36,762 nt of DNA from Streptomyces dioscori. Its GTDB lineage: Bacteria; Actinomycetota; Actinomycetes; Streptomycetales; Streptomycetaceae. Positions 1-8,063 of this stretch are shown piece by piece. The stretch covers positions 169,731 through 206,492 of the forward strand of contig NZ_KZ679049.1 in NCBI RefSeq assembly GCF_003024195.1. The letters run 5' to 3'. The stretch's first letter is position 1, and every line of letters begins with the position of its first letter. The notes beneath the pieces are model-generated. The model did no database searches and had not been told where the DNA came from. It worked only from the letters and a program-made list of their open reading frames with translations. The translations under genes were made by a program, and so were the position numbers.

Positions 1-55
1 CGATGGCGCCTGCGGCGCTCGTTCCACCCCGGGTACGGCCCGGTGGGGGCCGATC

Positions 56-75
56 GCGCAGTTCCCCGCGCCCCT
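56..75 (+). repeat. Dispersed intergenic repeat core, copy 1
   Basis: This is a match to the 20-bp core GCGCMGTTCCCCGCGCCCCT (M = A here) that recurs in three other intergenic places of the window. It lies about 110 bp beyond the 3' end of pimA. The upstream bases (gtgggggccgatc) match only loosely the longer element seen elsewhere, and no good hairpin follows directly. It is probably a degenerate or solitary member of the family. Confidence 0.7.
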
Positions 76-156
76 GAGAGACCGGCTGCGCCGTGCCTCT
101 CGTTTTTCAGCCCGTCCGGCGTTTGAGGACGAGGCCGTTCAGGCCGATGCGGGGGT

Positions 157-175
157 CTGGGGGCGCAGCCCCCAG
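157..175 (-). terminator. Hairpin downstream of pimA
   Basis: An 8-bp perfect stem (CTGGGGGC / GCCCCCAG) with a GCA loop lies just beyond the pimA stop codon. It has no T-tract, which is usual for Streptomyces terminators. The stretch 101-176 (beginning cgtttttcagcccgtccggc) resembles a sequence I remember as widespread after genes in Streptomyces chromosomes, so this may be a mobile-like repeat serving as terminator. That recollection has not been checked. Confidence 0.5.
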
Positions 176-187
176 GGACGGTGCCTG

Positions 188-1360
188 TCAGTCCCGGGCC
201 AGGCCGAAGCGGGCCAGCAGACCGCCCGGCTCCGCCGGTTCGTCCGCTGCCGCGACCGCCGCCGCCCCGTCCGTGACGGTCTCGTACACGGACAGGATGT
301 CCGCGCCGACCGTCGACCAGTCGAAGCGCCGCACATGCGCGCTCCCCCGCTCACGCAGTTCCGCGCGCCGCGCCGGATCGCCGAGGAGCCGTACCGCCGA
401 CGCGGCCAGCGCGTCCGCGTCCTCGTTGGTGAACAGTTCACCCGCCGCGCCCTGGTCCAGGACCTGCGCGAACGCGTCGAGGTCGGAGGCGAGCACGGGC
501 GCGCCCGCCGACATCGCCTCGACCAGGATGATCCCGAAGCTCTCGCCGCCGGTGTTGGGCGCCACGTACACGTCGACACTGCGCAGGAACCGCGCCTTGT
601 CCTCGTCGCTGACCATGCCGAGGAACTCGACGCGCGGGCGCAGTTCCGCCGGAAGCTTCTCGACCGCTTCCTTCTCGTCACCGCGCCCGGCGACCAGCAG
701 CCGGGTCTCCGGCCGCTCGGCGAGGATCTTCGGCAGCGCCTTCATGAGGACCGGCAGGCCCTTGCGGGGCTCGTCGATGCGGCCCACGAAGCCGATCGTG
801 CCGCCCTGCCACTCGGGGTTGGGCTGGGCCTTCGCGAAGTAGTCCACGTCGACGCCGTTCGGGATGACCACGGCGTCGCCGCCCAGGTGCTCGACGAGCG
901 TGCGCCGGGCGTACTCGCTCACCGCGATCCGCGCGCTGATCTTCTCCAGGGCGGGCTGCAGGATCGGGTACGCGGCGATCATGGCTCGGGAGCGCGGGTT
1001 CGACGTGTGGAAGGTGGCGACGATCGGTCCCTGGGCCGCCCAGCAGGCCAGCAGGCCGAGGGAGGGCGAGGCCGGCTCGTGGATGTGGATCACGTCGAAC
1101 GTGCCGTCGTGCAGCCAGCGGCGCACCCGCGCGGCCGACAGGAACCCGAAGTTCAGGCGCGCGACCGAGCCGTTGTACGGCACCGGGACGGCACGGCCCG
1201 CCGAGACGACGTACGGCGGGAGCGGTGTCTCGTCGTCGGCGGGCGCGAGGACGGACACATGGTGCCCGAGGGCGATGAGGTGGTCCGCCAGGTCGCGGAT
1301 GTGGAACTGGACTCCTCCGGGGACGTCCCAGGAGTACGGGCAGACGATGCCGATCCTCAT
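188..1360 (-). CDS. pimA: PimA-type phosphatidylinositol alpha-mannosyltransferase
   Basis: This GT-B fold, GT4-family enzyme of 390 residues should transfer mannose from GDP-mannose to the 2-position of phosphatidylinositol on the inner face of the membrane, the first mannosylation of PIM synthesis. Visible marks are the glycine-rich N-terminal loop GGVQFH (15-20), the FHTS motif with His118 at the position of the essential His of mycobacterial PimA, the GRIDEPRKG nucleotide-phosphate segment (193-201) and the EX7E motif (Glu273 and Glu281). The ATG overlaps the stop of the upstream acyltransferase gene as ATGA, with GGGGGAG about 5 nt before it, so translation is coupled. It is the last gene of the pgsA-acyltransferase-pimA operon. 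Family membership is very secure; the precise acceptor is inferred from that context. Confidence 0.9.
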   Translation of the reverse strand: MRIGIVCPYSWDVPGGVQFHIRDLADHLIALGHHVSVLAPADDETPLPPYVVSAGRAVPVPYNGSVARLNFGFLSAARVRRWLHDGTFDVIHIHEPASPSLGLLACWAAQGPIVATFHTSNPRSRAMIAAYPILQPALEKISARIAVSEYARRTLVEHLGGDAVVIPNGVDVDYFAKAQPNPEWQGGTIGFVGRIDEPRKGLPVLMKALPKILAERPETRLLVAGRGDEKEAVEKLPAELRPRVEFLGMVSDEDKARFLRSVDVYVAPNTGGESFGIILVEAMSAGAPVLASDLDAFAQVLDQGAAGELFTNEDADALAASAVRLLGDPARRAELRERGSAHVRRFDWSTVGADILSVYETVTDGAAAVAAADEPAEPGGLLARFGLARD

Positions 1361-2358
1361 GGCCGCTCCCCCGGCCGGACCTGCTCGTCGTCGCGTGCCG
1401 CTCCGGACGGGCGTGCTCCGCCGGACGGCCCCGGGATCGGCTCCGCCGCGGTCGTCCCCGGGCGGGGTTCAAGGTCGGCGAGCCACAAGCGTTGCAGCAT
1501 GTGCCAGTCCTCCGGATGGTCGGCGATCCCCGTGGCGAAGGCGTCGGCCAGCGCCTGCGTCATGACAGACGTCTTCTCGGCCCGTGTACCTGACTCCGGT
1601 ACGTCGACGGGGGGATGGACCCGGCCACGCATCACGGGCGAGTCGTCGTACCACAGGGTCACCGGCAGCAGCAGCGCGCCGGTCTGCTGGGCGAGCAGCG
1701 CGGGGCCCGCGGGCATCCGGGTGGTGTCGCCGAAGAAGGAGACCTCGACCCCGGAGGCGGACAGGTCGCGTTCGGCGACCAGGCAGACCAGGCCGCCGTC
1801 GCGCAGCCGCCGGGCCAGCGTGCCGAACGCGGTGCCGCCGCTGTGCGGCAGCACCTCCATGCCGAGGCCCTCGCGGTACGCCACGAACCGGTCGTACAGC
1901 TTCTCCGGCTTGAGGCGTTCGGCGACCGTCGTGAACGGCGTCTCCAGCCTGGTGGTGACCCAGGCGCCCGCGAGGTCCCAGTTGCCGAGGTGCGGCAGCG
2001 CGAGGATGACGCCCTTGCCCGCCGCGAGCCCCTCGGTCAGATGGTGGAGGTCCTTCGGCTCGAAACCGCTCCTGATGCGCTCCTTGCTCCACGCGGGCAG
2101 CCGGAACGACTCCATCCAGTAGCGCAGGTACGAGCGCATGCCGGCGCGGGACAGCTCCGCGAGGCGTTCCGGACTTGCGTCGGGCAGCACGCGCGCGTAG
2201 TTCGACTCCAGCCGCAGTACGCCCTTGCCGCGCCGCTTCCAGGTGAGGTCGGCGATGGTCCGGCCCAGGCGCACGGCCACCGGCTCGGGAAGCTTCTTGA
2301 CGGCTCCCCAGCCCGCGGCGTACGCACCGTAGGTCAGCTGGTCCCGCAGACCGCTCAC
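1357..2358 (-). CDS. patA: Phosphatidylinositol mannoside acyltransferase (PatA-like)
   Basis: A 333-residue lysophospholipid-acyltransferase-type enzyme of the HtrB/PatA family. It should acylate the mannose of PIM at the cytoplasmic membrane. The HX4D catalytic motif is HLGNWD (His123, Asp128). The reading frame stays open far upstream, but that extension is low-complexity Arg/Gly/His sequence lying inside the pgsA 3' end. I chose the GTG at 2358 because it overlaps the pgsA stop as GTGA and leads into a well-formed N-terminus (SGLRDQLTYGAYAAGWG). At the other end it overlaps pimA as ATGA. The three genes thus form a tightly coupled lipid-mannoside operon. The alternative of a lipid A-type acyltransferase is ruled out by organism and neighbours. 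Confidence 0.87.
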   Translation of the reverse strand: MSGLRDQLTYGAYAAGWGAVKKLPEPVAVRLGRTIADLTWKRRGKGVLRLESNYARVLPDASPERLAELSRAGMRSYLRYWMESFRLPAWSKERIRSGFEPKDLHHLTEGLAAGKGVILALPHLGNWDLAGAWVTTRLETPFTTVAERLKPEKLYDRFVAYREGLGMEVLPHSGGTAFGTLARRLRDGGLVCLVAERDLSASGVEVSFFGDTTRMPAGPALLAQQTGALLLPVTLWYDDSPVMRGRVHPPVDVPESGTRAEKTSVMTQALADAFATGIADHPEDWHMLQRLWLADLEPRPGTTAAEPIPGPSGGARPSGAARDDEQVRPGERP

Positions 2359-3089
2359 GAGGTGGCCCCGCTGTTGCGCGAAGCGTTCCCCGGGGTGTTC
2401 CCCGGAGTGCCTTCCGGCGTGCTTCCCGGCGTGTTCCCGGGCGGGGCGGCGACCGCCGCGTCGGCCTCGGCGGCCTCGCGACGCACCGTGACGACGCGCT
2501 GGACGAGGGTGACAACACTGCCCACGGCGACGATCCACAGCGCGATCGGCAGCAGTACGTCGATGCCGGGCACGCCGAAGGTCTTGTGGAAGCCCGCGAG
2601 GCCGGCCGCGACCAGCGAGATCACCAGGCGTTCGGCGCGCTCGACGAGGCCGTTGACGGCGACGGGCAGACCGATCGACTCACCCCGGGCCTTGGTGTAC
2701 GACACCACCTGACCGCTGGCCAGGCAGAAGATCGACACGGCGCACAGGACGTTGTCGTCGCCGTTGCCCGCGTACCAGAGGGCGAAGCCGCCGAAGATCG
2801 CGCTGTCGGCCACCCGGTCGAGCGTCGAGTCGAGGAAGGCGCCCCAGCGGCTGGAGCGGCCCAGTTGGCGTGCCATGTTGCCGTCGACCAGGTCCGAGAA
2901 CACGAAGAGCGTGATGACGATCGTGCCCCAGAAGAGCTCTCCCCGGGGGTAGAAGACCAGCGCGCCCGCCACCACTCCGGCCGTGCCCAGGAGGGTGACC
3001 GTGTCGGGGCTCACCCCCCGGCGGATGAGAAACGCGGCGAACGGTGTGAGGACACGCGTAAAGAATGCACGCGCGTACTTGTTCAGCAT
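2355..3089 (-). CDS. pgsA: CDP-alcohol phosphatidyltransferase, phosphatidylinositol phosphate synthase type
   Basis: A 244-residue integral membrane enzyme. The complete CDP-alcohol phosphotransferase signature D-x2-DG-x2-AR-x8-G-x3-D-x3-D is present (Asp66, Asp69, Gly70, Ala73, Arg74, Gly83, Asp87, Asp91). In actinobacteria the member next to patA and pimA makes phosphatidylinositol phosphate from CDP-diacylglycerol and inositol phosphate, feeding PIM synthesis; that specificity is inferred from context. Several hydrophobic segments follow the motif. I chose the ATG at 3089, which starts MLNKYARAFFTR; the frame is open further upstream but with non-coding-like composition. The C-terminal 30 residues are a degenerate Asn-Thr-Pro-Gly tail encoded by roughly 15-bp DNA repeats (about 2390-2445), absent from the catalytic core. 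The stop overlaps the next gene as GTGA. Confidence 0.9.
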   Translation of the reverse strand: MLNKYARAFFTRVLTPFAAFLIRRGVSPDTVTLLGTAGVVAGALVFYPRGELFWGTIVITLFVFSDLVDGNMARQLGRSSRWGAFLDSTLDRVADSAIFGGFALWYAGNGDDNVLCAVSIFCLASGQVVSYTKARGESIGLPVAVNGLVERAERLVISLVAAGLAGFHKTFGVPGIDVLLPIALWIVAVGSVVTLVQRVVTVRREAAEADAAVAAPPGNTPGSTPEGTPGNTPGNASRNSGATS

Positions 3090-3371
3090 GGCCTTCCCGA
3101 CGGTCGGTGTGGCCGGGCGGCCCTGCTGGCCACCGGCTGGCCCATCGTAGCCACGCGTGCGCGTGTGCGACGGTCGGGCACCCGCGCCCCGGGTCACGTC
3201 CTGGTGACATCCGGGGGCCCGGCAGGGGGGCGGCGCGATCGCGTCCGTTGTATGGACGCACCGTGACGCGAGTGCAAAGCTCGATGGCACCGCGGGCGTC
3301 ATCGGAGCCGCCATTCGCGGATCCGCCGGCCCGCGCCCCCAGTGACCTCACCGTGCACGGGAGGCAATTCC
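3090..3371. promoter_or_regulatory. Divergent intergenic region between pgsA and the EF-G-like gene
   Basis: This 282-bp region separates two divergent genes and must hold both promoters; I see no convincing -35/-10 pair. It contains two short inverted repeats that could be protein sites: GTCAC-N6-GTGAC at 3193-3208 and GCGTCC-N7-GGACGC at 3241-3259. Frames open across it look like shadows. Confidence 0.35.
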
Positions 3372-5570
3372 ATGGGCGACAAGGCGAACGCACACCCCGG
3401 AGCCGCCGGCAGGGCTACGGCGGCCGACCACCCCGCGTCCGTACGGAATGTGGTGCTGGTCGGCCACAGCGGTTCGGGCAAGACGACTCTGGTGGAGGCT
3501 CTCGCGCTGACCGCGGGAGCGGTGAACAGGGCGGGCCGTGTGGAGGACGGCGGCACCGTCTCCGACTACGACGAGATCGAGCACCGGCAGCAGCGTTCGG
3601 TGCAGCTCTCCCTGGTCCCGGTCGACTGGGACGGATACAAGATAAATGTGCTGGACACTCCCGGTTACGCCGATTTCGTCGGCGAGCTGAGGGCCGGTCT
3701 GCGAGCGGCGGACGCGGCACTTTTCGTCGTCTCGGCCTCGGACGGCGTGGACGGCTCGACGCGCATGGTGTGGGAGGAGTGCGCGGCGGTCGGCATGCCG
3801 AGAGCCATCGTGGTGACACATCTGGAGTCGGCGCGGGCCGACTTCGACGAGATGACCCGGATCTGCGCGGACGCCTTCGGCGGGGACGACCCCGACGCCG
3901 TACTGCCGCTGTACCTGCCGCTGCACGGCTCCCAGGGACCCGACGGACACGTTCCGGTGACGGGGCTGATCGGGCTGCTGTCGCAGCGGCTGTTCGACTA
4001 CTCGTCCGGGGAGCGCAAGGAGTCCGAGCCGGGTCCCGAGCAGATGCCGCTCATAGAGGCGGCCCGCAACCGGCTGATCGAGGGAATCATCTCGGAGAGC
4101 GAGGACGAGACCCTCATGGACCGCTATCTCAGCGGTGCGGAGATCGACTTCCGGACACTCGTGGAGGACCTGGAACGCGCCGTCGCACGCGGGGTCTTCC
4201 ATCCGGTGCTGGCCGCCGCGCCCGCAGCCGAGGGCGCCCGGCAGGGTCTTGGCACGGTGGAACTGCTCGAACTGATCACCGGCGGTTTCCCGACGCCGCT
4301 GGAGCGCGAGGCCCCGACGGTCACCACCCCGGACGGCAGGGCCCGCCGCGTCAAGGCCTGCGACCCGGACGGGCCGCTGGTCGCCGAGGTGGTGAAGACC
4401 GCCTCCGACCCGTACGTCGGCCGGGTCTCGATGGTGCGGGTCTTCTCCGGGACCCTGCGCCCGGACGAGACGGTGCACGTCTCCGGGCACGGGCTCGCCG
4501 ACCGCGGGCACGAGGACCACGACGTGGACGAACGCATCGGCGCCCTGTCCGCGCCCTTCGGCAAGCAGCAGCGCGCCCTCACGCACGCGATCGCGGGCGA
4601 TCTGGCCTGTGTGGCCAAGCTGAACCGCGCCGAGACCGGTGACACCCTTTCGGCCAAGGACGACCCGCTCCTGATGGAGCCGTGGGAGATGCCCGACCCC
4701 CTGCTGCCGCTCGCGATCCAGGCGCACAGCAAGGCCGACGAGGACAAGCTCTCGCAGGGCCTGGGCCGGCTGGTCGCCGAGGACCCCACGATGCGCCTGG
4801 AACAGAACCAGAACACCCACCAGGTCGTCCTGTGGTGCCTGGGCGAGGCCCACGCGGACGTCGCCCTGGAACGGCTGCGCAACCGGTACGGCGTCCAGGT
4901 CGACGTCGTACCGCACAAGGTGTCCCTGCGGGAGACGTTCGCCGCCAGGTCGGCCGGGCGCGGGCGGCATGTGAAGCAGTCCGGCGGGCACGGGCAGTAC
5001 GCGATCTGCGAGATCGAGGTGGAGCCGCTGCCCGGCGGCTCCGGCATCGAGTTCGTCGACAAGGTGGTGGGCGGTGCCGTGCCCCGGCAGTTCATCCCCT
5101 CCGTGGAGAAGGGAGTGCGCGCCCAGGCCGCCAGGGGCGTGACCACGGGGTATCCCCTCATCGACGTACGGATCACGCTGACCGACGGCAAGGCGCACTC
5201 CGTGGACTCCTCGGACGCGGCGTTCCAGACCGCCGGCGCGCTCGCCCTGCGGGAGGCCGCGACCGACGCGCGGATCCATCTCCTGGAGCCGGTCGCCGAG
5301 GTGACGGTCCTGGTGGGCGACGAATACGTCGGGGCCGTGATGAGCGATCTGTCGGGCCGCCGCGGCCGGGTCGTCGGCACCGAGCAGGCGCCGGGCGGCC
5401 GGACCCTCGTACGGGCCGAGGTCCCGGAGATCGAGATCGGGCGGTACGCCGTCGATCTGCGCTCCCTGTCGCACGGCACCGCGCGTTTCAACCGCGCCTA
5501 CGCCCGGCACGAGCCCATGCCGCCGCAGTTGACCGACAGGATCCGCGAACAGGCGCAGGGCGCTCATTAG
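3372..5570 (+). CDS. Elongation factor G-like GTPase paralogue (EF-G2)
   Basis: A 732-residue protein with the full EF-G domain order (G domain, domain II, then domains III-V). The P-loop is GHSGSGKTT (31-39). The other nucleotide motifs depart from true EF-G: the RGITI switch I element reads RSVQL (75-79), DTPGHVDF reads DTPGYADF (95-102), and NKxD reads THLE (149-152). The Tyr in the third motif is, as I recall it, typical of actinobacterial EF-G2/FusA2. The protein is therefore unlikely to be the housekeeping translocase; the real fusA sits in the str operon. It may act on the ribosome under special conditions or be weak in GTP turnover. The ATG at 3372 follows GGGAGGC at about 6 nt. A hairpin follows the stop. 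Confidence 0.85.
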   Translation: MGDKANAHPGAAGRATAADHPASVRNVVLVGHSGSGKTTLVEALALTAGAVNRAGRVEDGGTVSDYDEIEHRQQRSVQLSLVPVDWDGYKINVLDTPGYADFVGELRAGLRAADAALFVVSASDGVDGSTRMVWEECAAVGMPRAIVVTHLESARADFDEMTRICADAFGGDDPDAVLPLYLPLHGSQGPDGHVPVTGLIGLLSQRLFDYSSGERKESEPGPEQMPLIEAARNRLIEGIISESEDETLMDRYLSGAEIDFRTLVEDLERAVARGVFHPVLAAAPAAEGARQGLGTVELLELITGGFPTPLEREAPTVTTPDGRARRVKACDPDGPLVAEVVKTASDPYVGRVSMVRVFSGTLRPDETVHVSGHGLADRGHEDHDVDERIGALSAPFGKQQRALTHAIAGDLACVAKLNRAETGDTLSAKDDPLLMEPWEMPDPLLPLAIQAHSKADEDKLSQGLGRLVAEDPTMRLEQNQNTHQVVLWCLGEAHADVALERLRNRYGVQVDVVPHKVSLRETFAARSAGRGRHVKQSGGHGQYAICEIEVEPLPGGSGIEFVDKVVGGAVPRQFIPSVEKGVRAQAARGVTTGYPLIDVRITLTDGKAHSVDSSDAAFQTAGALALREAATDARIHLLEPVAEVTVLVGDEYVGAVMSDLSGRRGRVVGTEQAPGGRTLVRAEVPEIEIGRYAVDLRSLSHGTARFNRAYARHEPMPPQLTDRIREQAQGAH

Positions 5571-5587
5571 TTGATCTCCCCTTCGAT

Positions 5588-5613
5588 CGGCGGGCGGCTG
5601 CGGCCGTCCGCCG
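5588..5613 (+). terminator. Hairpin after the EF-G-like gene
   Basis: A 10-bp stem (CGGCGGGCGG / CCGTCCGCCG, one G-T pair) with a 6-nt loop starts 18 nt after the stop codon. There is no T-tract. It is a likely intrinsic terminator of the Streptomyces type. Confidence 0.55.
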
Positions 5614-5644
5614 ACGAATGTCGGTCCCTGGCGATACGCTGAGC

Positions 5645-5676
5645 ACCTGATCAAGACGATGACCTGATCAACAGGT
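5645..5676. promoter_or_regulatory. Repeated ACCTGATCAA boxes upstream of a membrane protein gene
   Basis: The decamer ACCTGATCAA occurs twice as a direct repeat with 17-bp spacing (5645 and 5662). The second copy is part of a perfect inverted repeat ACCTG-N5-CAGGT (5662-5676). It lies about 60 bp before the likely start of the downstream gene, so a transcription-factor operator is plausible. No regulator for it is encoded nearby. Confidence 0.35.
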
Positions 5677-5737
5677 GTGCGGAGCACCGAAGTCGGGAAT
5701 GCCGCAGCAGCGGGGCAAGGCGGCGATGGGGGCGGTA

Positions 5738-7399
5738 ATGGCGGACGACGCATTCGATTTCAGGCCGGGAGCACAGGTTCCGCTCTCGGGTTCCGCGGGA
5801 CAGACGGCGGCGACGTTCGCGCTCGCCTCCGCGGCCTATCGGGACAGTCCCGTCGAAGCGATCCTCGACGCCAACAGCGAGTGGCACCAGTCGAAGGTCT
5901 CACCGGGACAGAAGTGGGCGTCGATCTTCAAGCCGAACCTGGGCGAGGCCTTCGCCCGGGCGGTACAGCTCCGGATGCTGGGCGGCGGTCGCGGTGCGCT
6001 CATCCAGTCCTTCGGTACGGAGCCGCAGGTGGTCGTCGAGCACTGCCTGGCGGCGAACCGCATCCGCAAGGAGCGGGACAGCTGGCTCACCGCCGTGATG
6101 GTGCTGACCGGCCTGATCTTCCTGCCCGGTCTGCTCCTGTGGCTGCTGGTCTTCCAGATCCGCCGCTCGGTCGCCAAGGCCGAGGACAAGCGGGCCGGCG
6201 TCCTCGCCACGACGATCCTGATCGGGGTGGGCGGCCTGGCGGTCCTCTTCCTGCTGAAGATGCCGTTCAGCGGCTTCTGGGCCTGGTATGCCCGCGCCGC
6301 GATCGTCGCGCCCGTCCTCGGCTGGGTCTGGGCGAAGCAGATCTGCGAGCGCACGGCCCGCGATCTGCGGGAGCGCTGGAGCAGCCTGCTCGCGGGCGGC
6401 GGCATCGGCGCCAAGATCCCCGAGGCCGTCCCCGGCAGCCCCGGCGAGACGGCGGCCGAGCGGCTGCGCCAGGGCCTGGCCCGGCTGAGCGCCGAGCAGC
6501 AGTCCAACTCGGTCTTCTACGCGGGCCCCAAGGGAATACTGGGCATGGGTACGCGCTGGGGCACCTGGCAGCTCGCCGAGGACCTGGTGTCGGCGGACTC
6601 CAGCAAGGAGATCCATCCGTTCCGCAGCTGGGACGTCATCCGGTCGATCCACGACCAGCTGCGCATGCTGGAGCGCGGCCCGCTCAACACCGGCGGTTTC
6701 CCGGCGCCTTCGATAAAGCACTGGGTGGTCACACCGATCAACGAGAACGCCGGCTCGGTCTCCCGCCCCGGCGGCACCGACGTGGACGCGTACCAGGTCA
6801 AGACGCACAAAATACAGGAGATCTGCAACAAGCAGCAGTTCGGCAGCGGTGACCGTCACTACCTCGGGGTCCAGTGGACACTCTGGGACGGCCAGTTGAT
6901 CATCACGATGCTGATCACCGTGACCGTGCTGCACGAGACACTGCGCATCGAGGTCACCGGACACGCCCTGGGGCCCGTGCACTCGCTGTTCACCAGCGGG
7001 CCCGCCGCCAAGACGAAGACGGTCCCGAAGACCGTCAGGTTCTGGGAGACCAAGACGCAGAAGCTGCCGCTGGTCGACGCCGACGAGGTCGTACGGCTCG
7101 CGGTGCGCGCGCCGTTCACCTGGTATCCGCCGATCCTCGACCACCTCGGCGGCAAGCTGACCCTGCCGGAGCCCTTCGGCCTGCGCCACGCCTGGGCGGC
7201 CAAGCCCTGGCGGCACCGCTTCATGGCGGACGACGCCCTGCGCGCGGCGACCCCCGTGCTGCGGGTGGTGCACGCGGCAGCGATCCGGGTGCTGAACGAC
7301 AACGGCGTGGACACGACGAAGTTCGCGGGCCGCTCGTCGGCCCTCAGCGGGGCCGTCCAGGAGGTCTCACCGAGGAAGGCGGACCTGTACGACGCGTAG
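5738..7399 (+). CDS. Multi-spanning membrane protein of unknown function
   Basis: I recognise no named family for this protein of about 553 residues. The N-terminal 115 residues are soluble. Three strongly hydrophobic segments follow (about 117-140, 155-176 and 180-198). A soluble region of nearly 190 residues comes next, then a further hydrophobic segment near 387-405 (beginning LIITMLITVTVL) and a C-terminal soluble tail. Charge distribution suggests the large middle domain is cytoplasmic, but this is not certain. The start is ambiguous: ATG at 5738 (GGGGGCGG just upstream), 5726 and 5699 are all in frame. It follows the EF-G-like gene on the same strand after a probable terminator and a repeated operator-like box, so it probably has its own promoter. 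It converges on the HIT gene with only 36 bp between stops. Confidence 0.75.
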   Translation: MADDAFDFRPGAQVPLSGSAGQTAATFALASAAYRDSPVEAILDANSEWHQSKVSPGQKWASIFKPNLGEAFARAVQLRMLGGGRGALIQSFGTEPQVVVEHCLAANRIRKERDSWLTAVMVLTGLIFLPGLLLWLLVFQIRRSVAKAEDKRAGVLATTILIGVGGLAVLFLLKMPFSGFWAWYARAAIVAPVLGWVWAKQICERTARDLRERWSSLLAGGGIGAKIPEAVPGSPGETAAERLRQGLARLSAEQQSNSVFYAGPKGILGMGTRWGTWQLAEDLVSADSSKEIHPFRSWDVIRSIHDQLRMLERGPLNTGGFPAPSIKHWVVTPINENAGSVSRPGGTDVDAYQVKTHKIQEICNKQQFGSGDRHYLGVQWTLWDGQLIITMLITVTVLHETLRIEVTGHALGPVHSLFTSGPAAKTKTVPKTVRFWETKTQKLPLVDADEVVRLAVRAPFTWYPPILDHLGGKLTLPEPFGLRHAWAAKPWRHRFMADDALRAATPVLRVVHAAAIRVLNDNGVDTTKFAGRSSALSGAVQEVSPRKADLYDA

Positions 7400-7401
7400 G
7401 C

Positions 7402-7437
7402 GTCCACGCCGGGTGGACTTGCGGGAGGCCGGGCCTC
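7402..7437. terminator. Bidirectional terminator candidate between convergent genes
   Basis: Two small hairpins fill the 36-bp gap between the membrane-protein gene and the HIT gene: GTCCAC-N5-GTGGAC (7402-7418) and GAGGCC-G-GGCCTC (7425-7437). The second overlaps the HIT stop codon. Position between convergent stops makes termination in both directions likely. Confidence 0.45.
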
Positions 7438-7984
7438 AGACCGACGGCCAGGCCTCCGCGAGCATCTTCCGGGTGTCCGCGAGGAGTTGCGGCAGCACCC
7501 GGGTGTGCCCGACGACCGGCATGAAGTTCGTGTCCCCGCCCCAGCGGGGCACGATGTGCTGATGCAGGTGCGCGGCGATCCCGGCCCCCGCCACCGAACC
7601 CTGGTTCATGCCGATGTTGAAGCCGTGCGCGCCGGACGCGGTCCGCAGCGCGGTCATCGCCTGCTTGGTCAGCTCGCCGAGTTCGGCGGTCTCCGGGACG
7701 GTCAGATCGGTGTAGTCCGCGACATGCCGGTAGGGCACGACCATCAGATGGCCGCCGTTGTACGGGTACAGGTTGAGCACCGCGTAGACCTGCTCGCCGC
7801 GCTTGATGACGAGGCCGTCCTCGTCGGATTTCGCCGGAATCGAGCAGAAGGGACAGCCGTCGCCGGCCCCGGGACCGGTCGGCTTGTTCTCACCCTGGAT
7901 GTAGGCCATCCGGTGGGGCGTCCACAGGCGCTGGAACGCGTCCTGTGTGCCGACTCCGATCTGCTGCTCCGGCTCACTCGTCAT
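7436..7984 (-). CDS. HIT-family protein, probable Ap4A phosphorylase/hydrolase
   Basis: A 182-residue histidine-triad protein. The catalytic HxHxHxx motif is HLHQHIVPRW (139-148), and an N-terminal CPFC pair (44-47) may bind zinc. The orthologous position in mycobacteria (between thrS and pgsA) is held by a HIT protein reported to phosphorolyse diadenosine tetraphosphate, a by-product of aminoacyl-tRNA synthetases. The adjacency to thrS supports the same job here, by inference. The ATG at 7984 gives the N-terminus MTSEPEQQ; an ATG four codons upstream is an alternative, and neither has a strong ribosome-binding site. Longer upstream extensions are Arg-rich and run into the divergent channel gene. 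Confidence 0.85.
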   Translation of the reverse strand: MTSEPEQQIGVGTQDAFQRLWTPHRMAYIQGENKPTGPGAGDGCPFCSIPAKSDEDGLVIKRGEQVYAVLNLYPYNGGHLMVVPYRHVADYTDLTVPETAELGELTKQAMTALRTASGAHGFNIGMNQGSVAGAGIAAHLHQHIVPRWGGDTNFMPVVGHTRVLPQLLADTRKMLAEAWPSV

Positions 7985-8063
7985 GAGGTGAAGCATATGG
8001 CTTCGCCCGTTCGCGGCGTGTCGCCGGGTACCGCGCGAAAGGGCCCGCCGCCAAGCTGAGGTG

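Noticed and set aside
335..2122. A 595-codon plus-strand frame over pimA and the acyltransferase gene
   Set aside because: It is antisense to two well-supported, translationally coupled genes.
3348..5753. An 801-codon open frame on the minus strand across the EF-G-like gene
   Set aside because: It is antisense to a gene with clear EF-G motifs; its translation is His/Gly/Arg/Leu-rich with no domain, as expected of a high-GC shadow frame.
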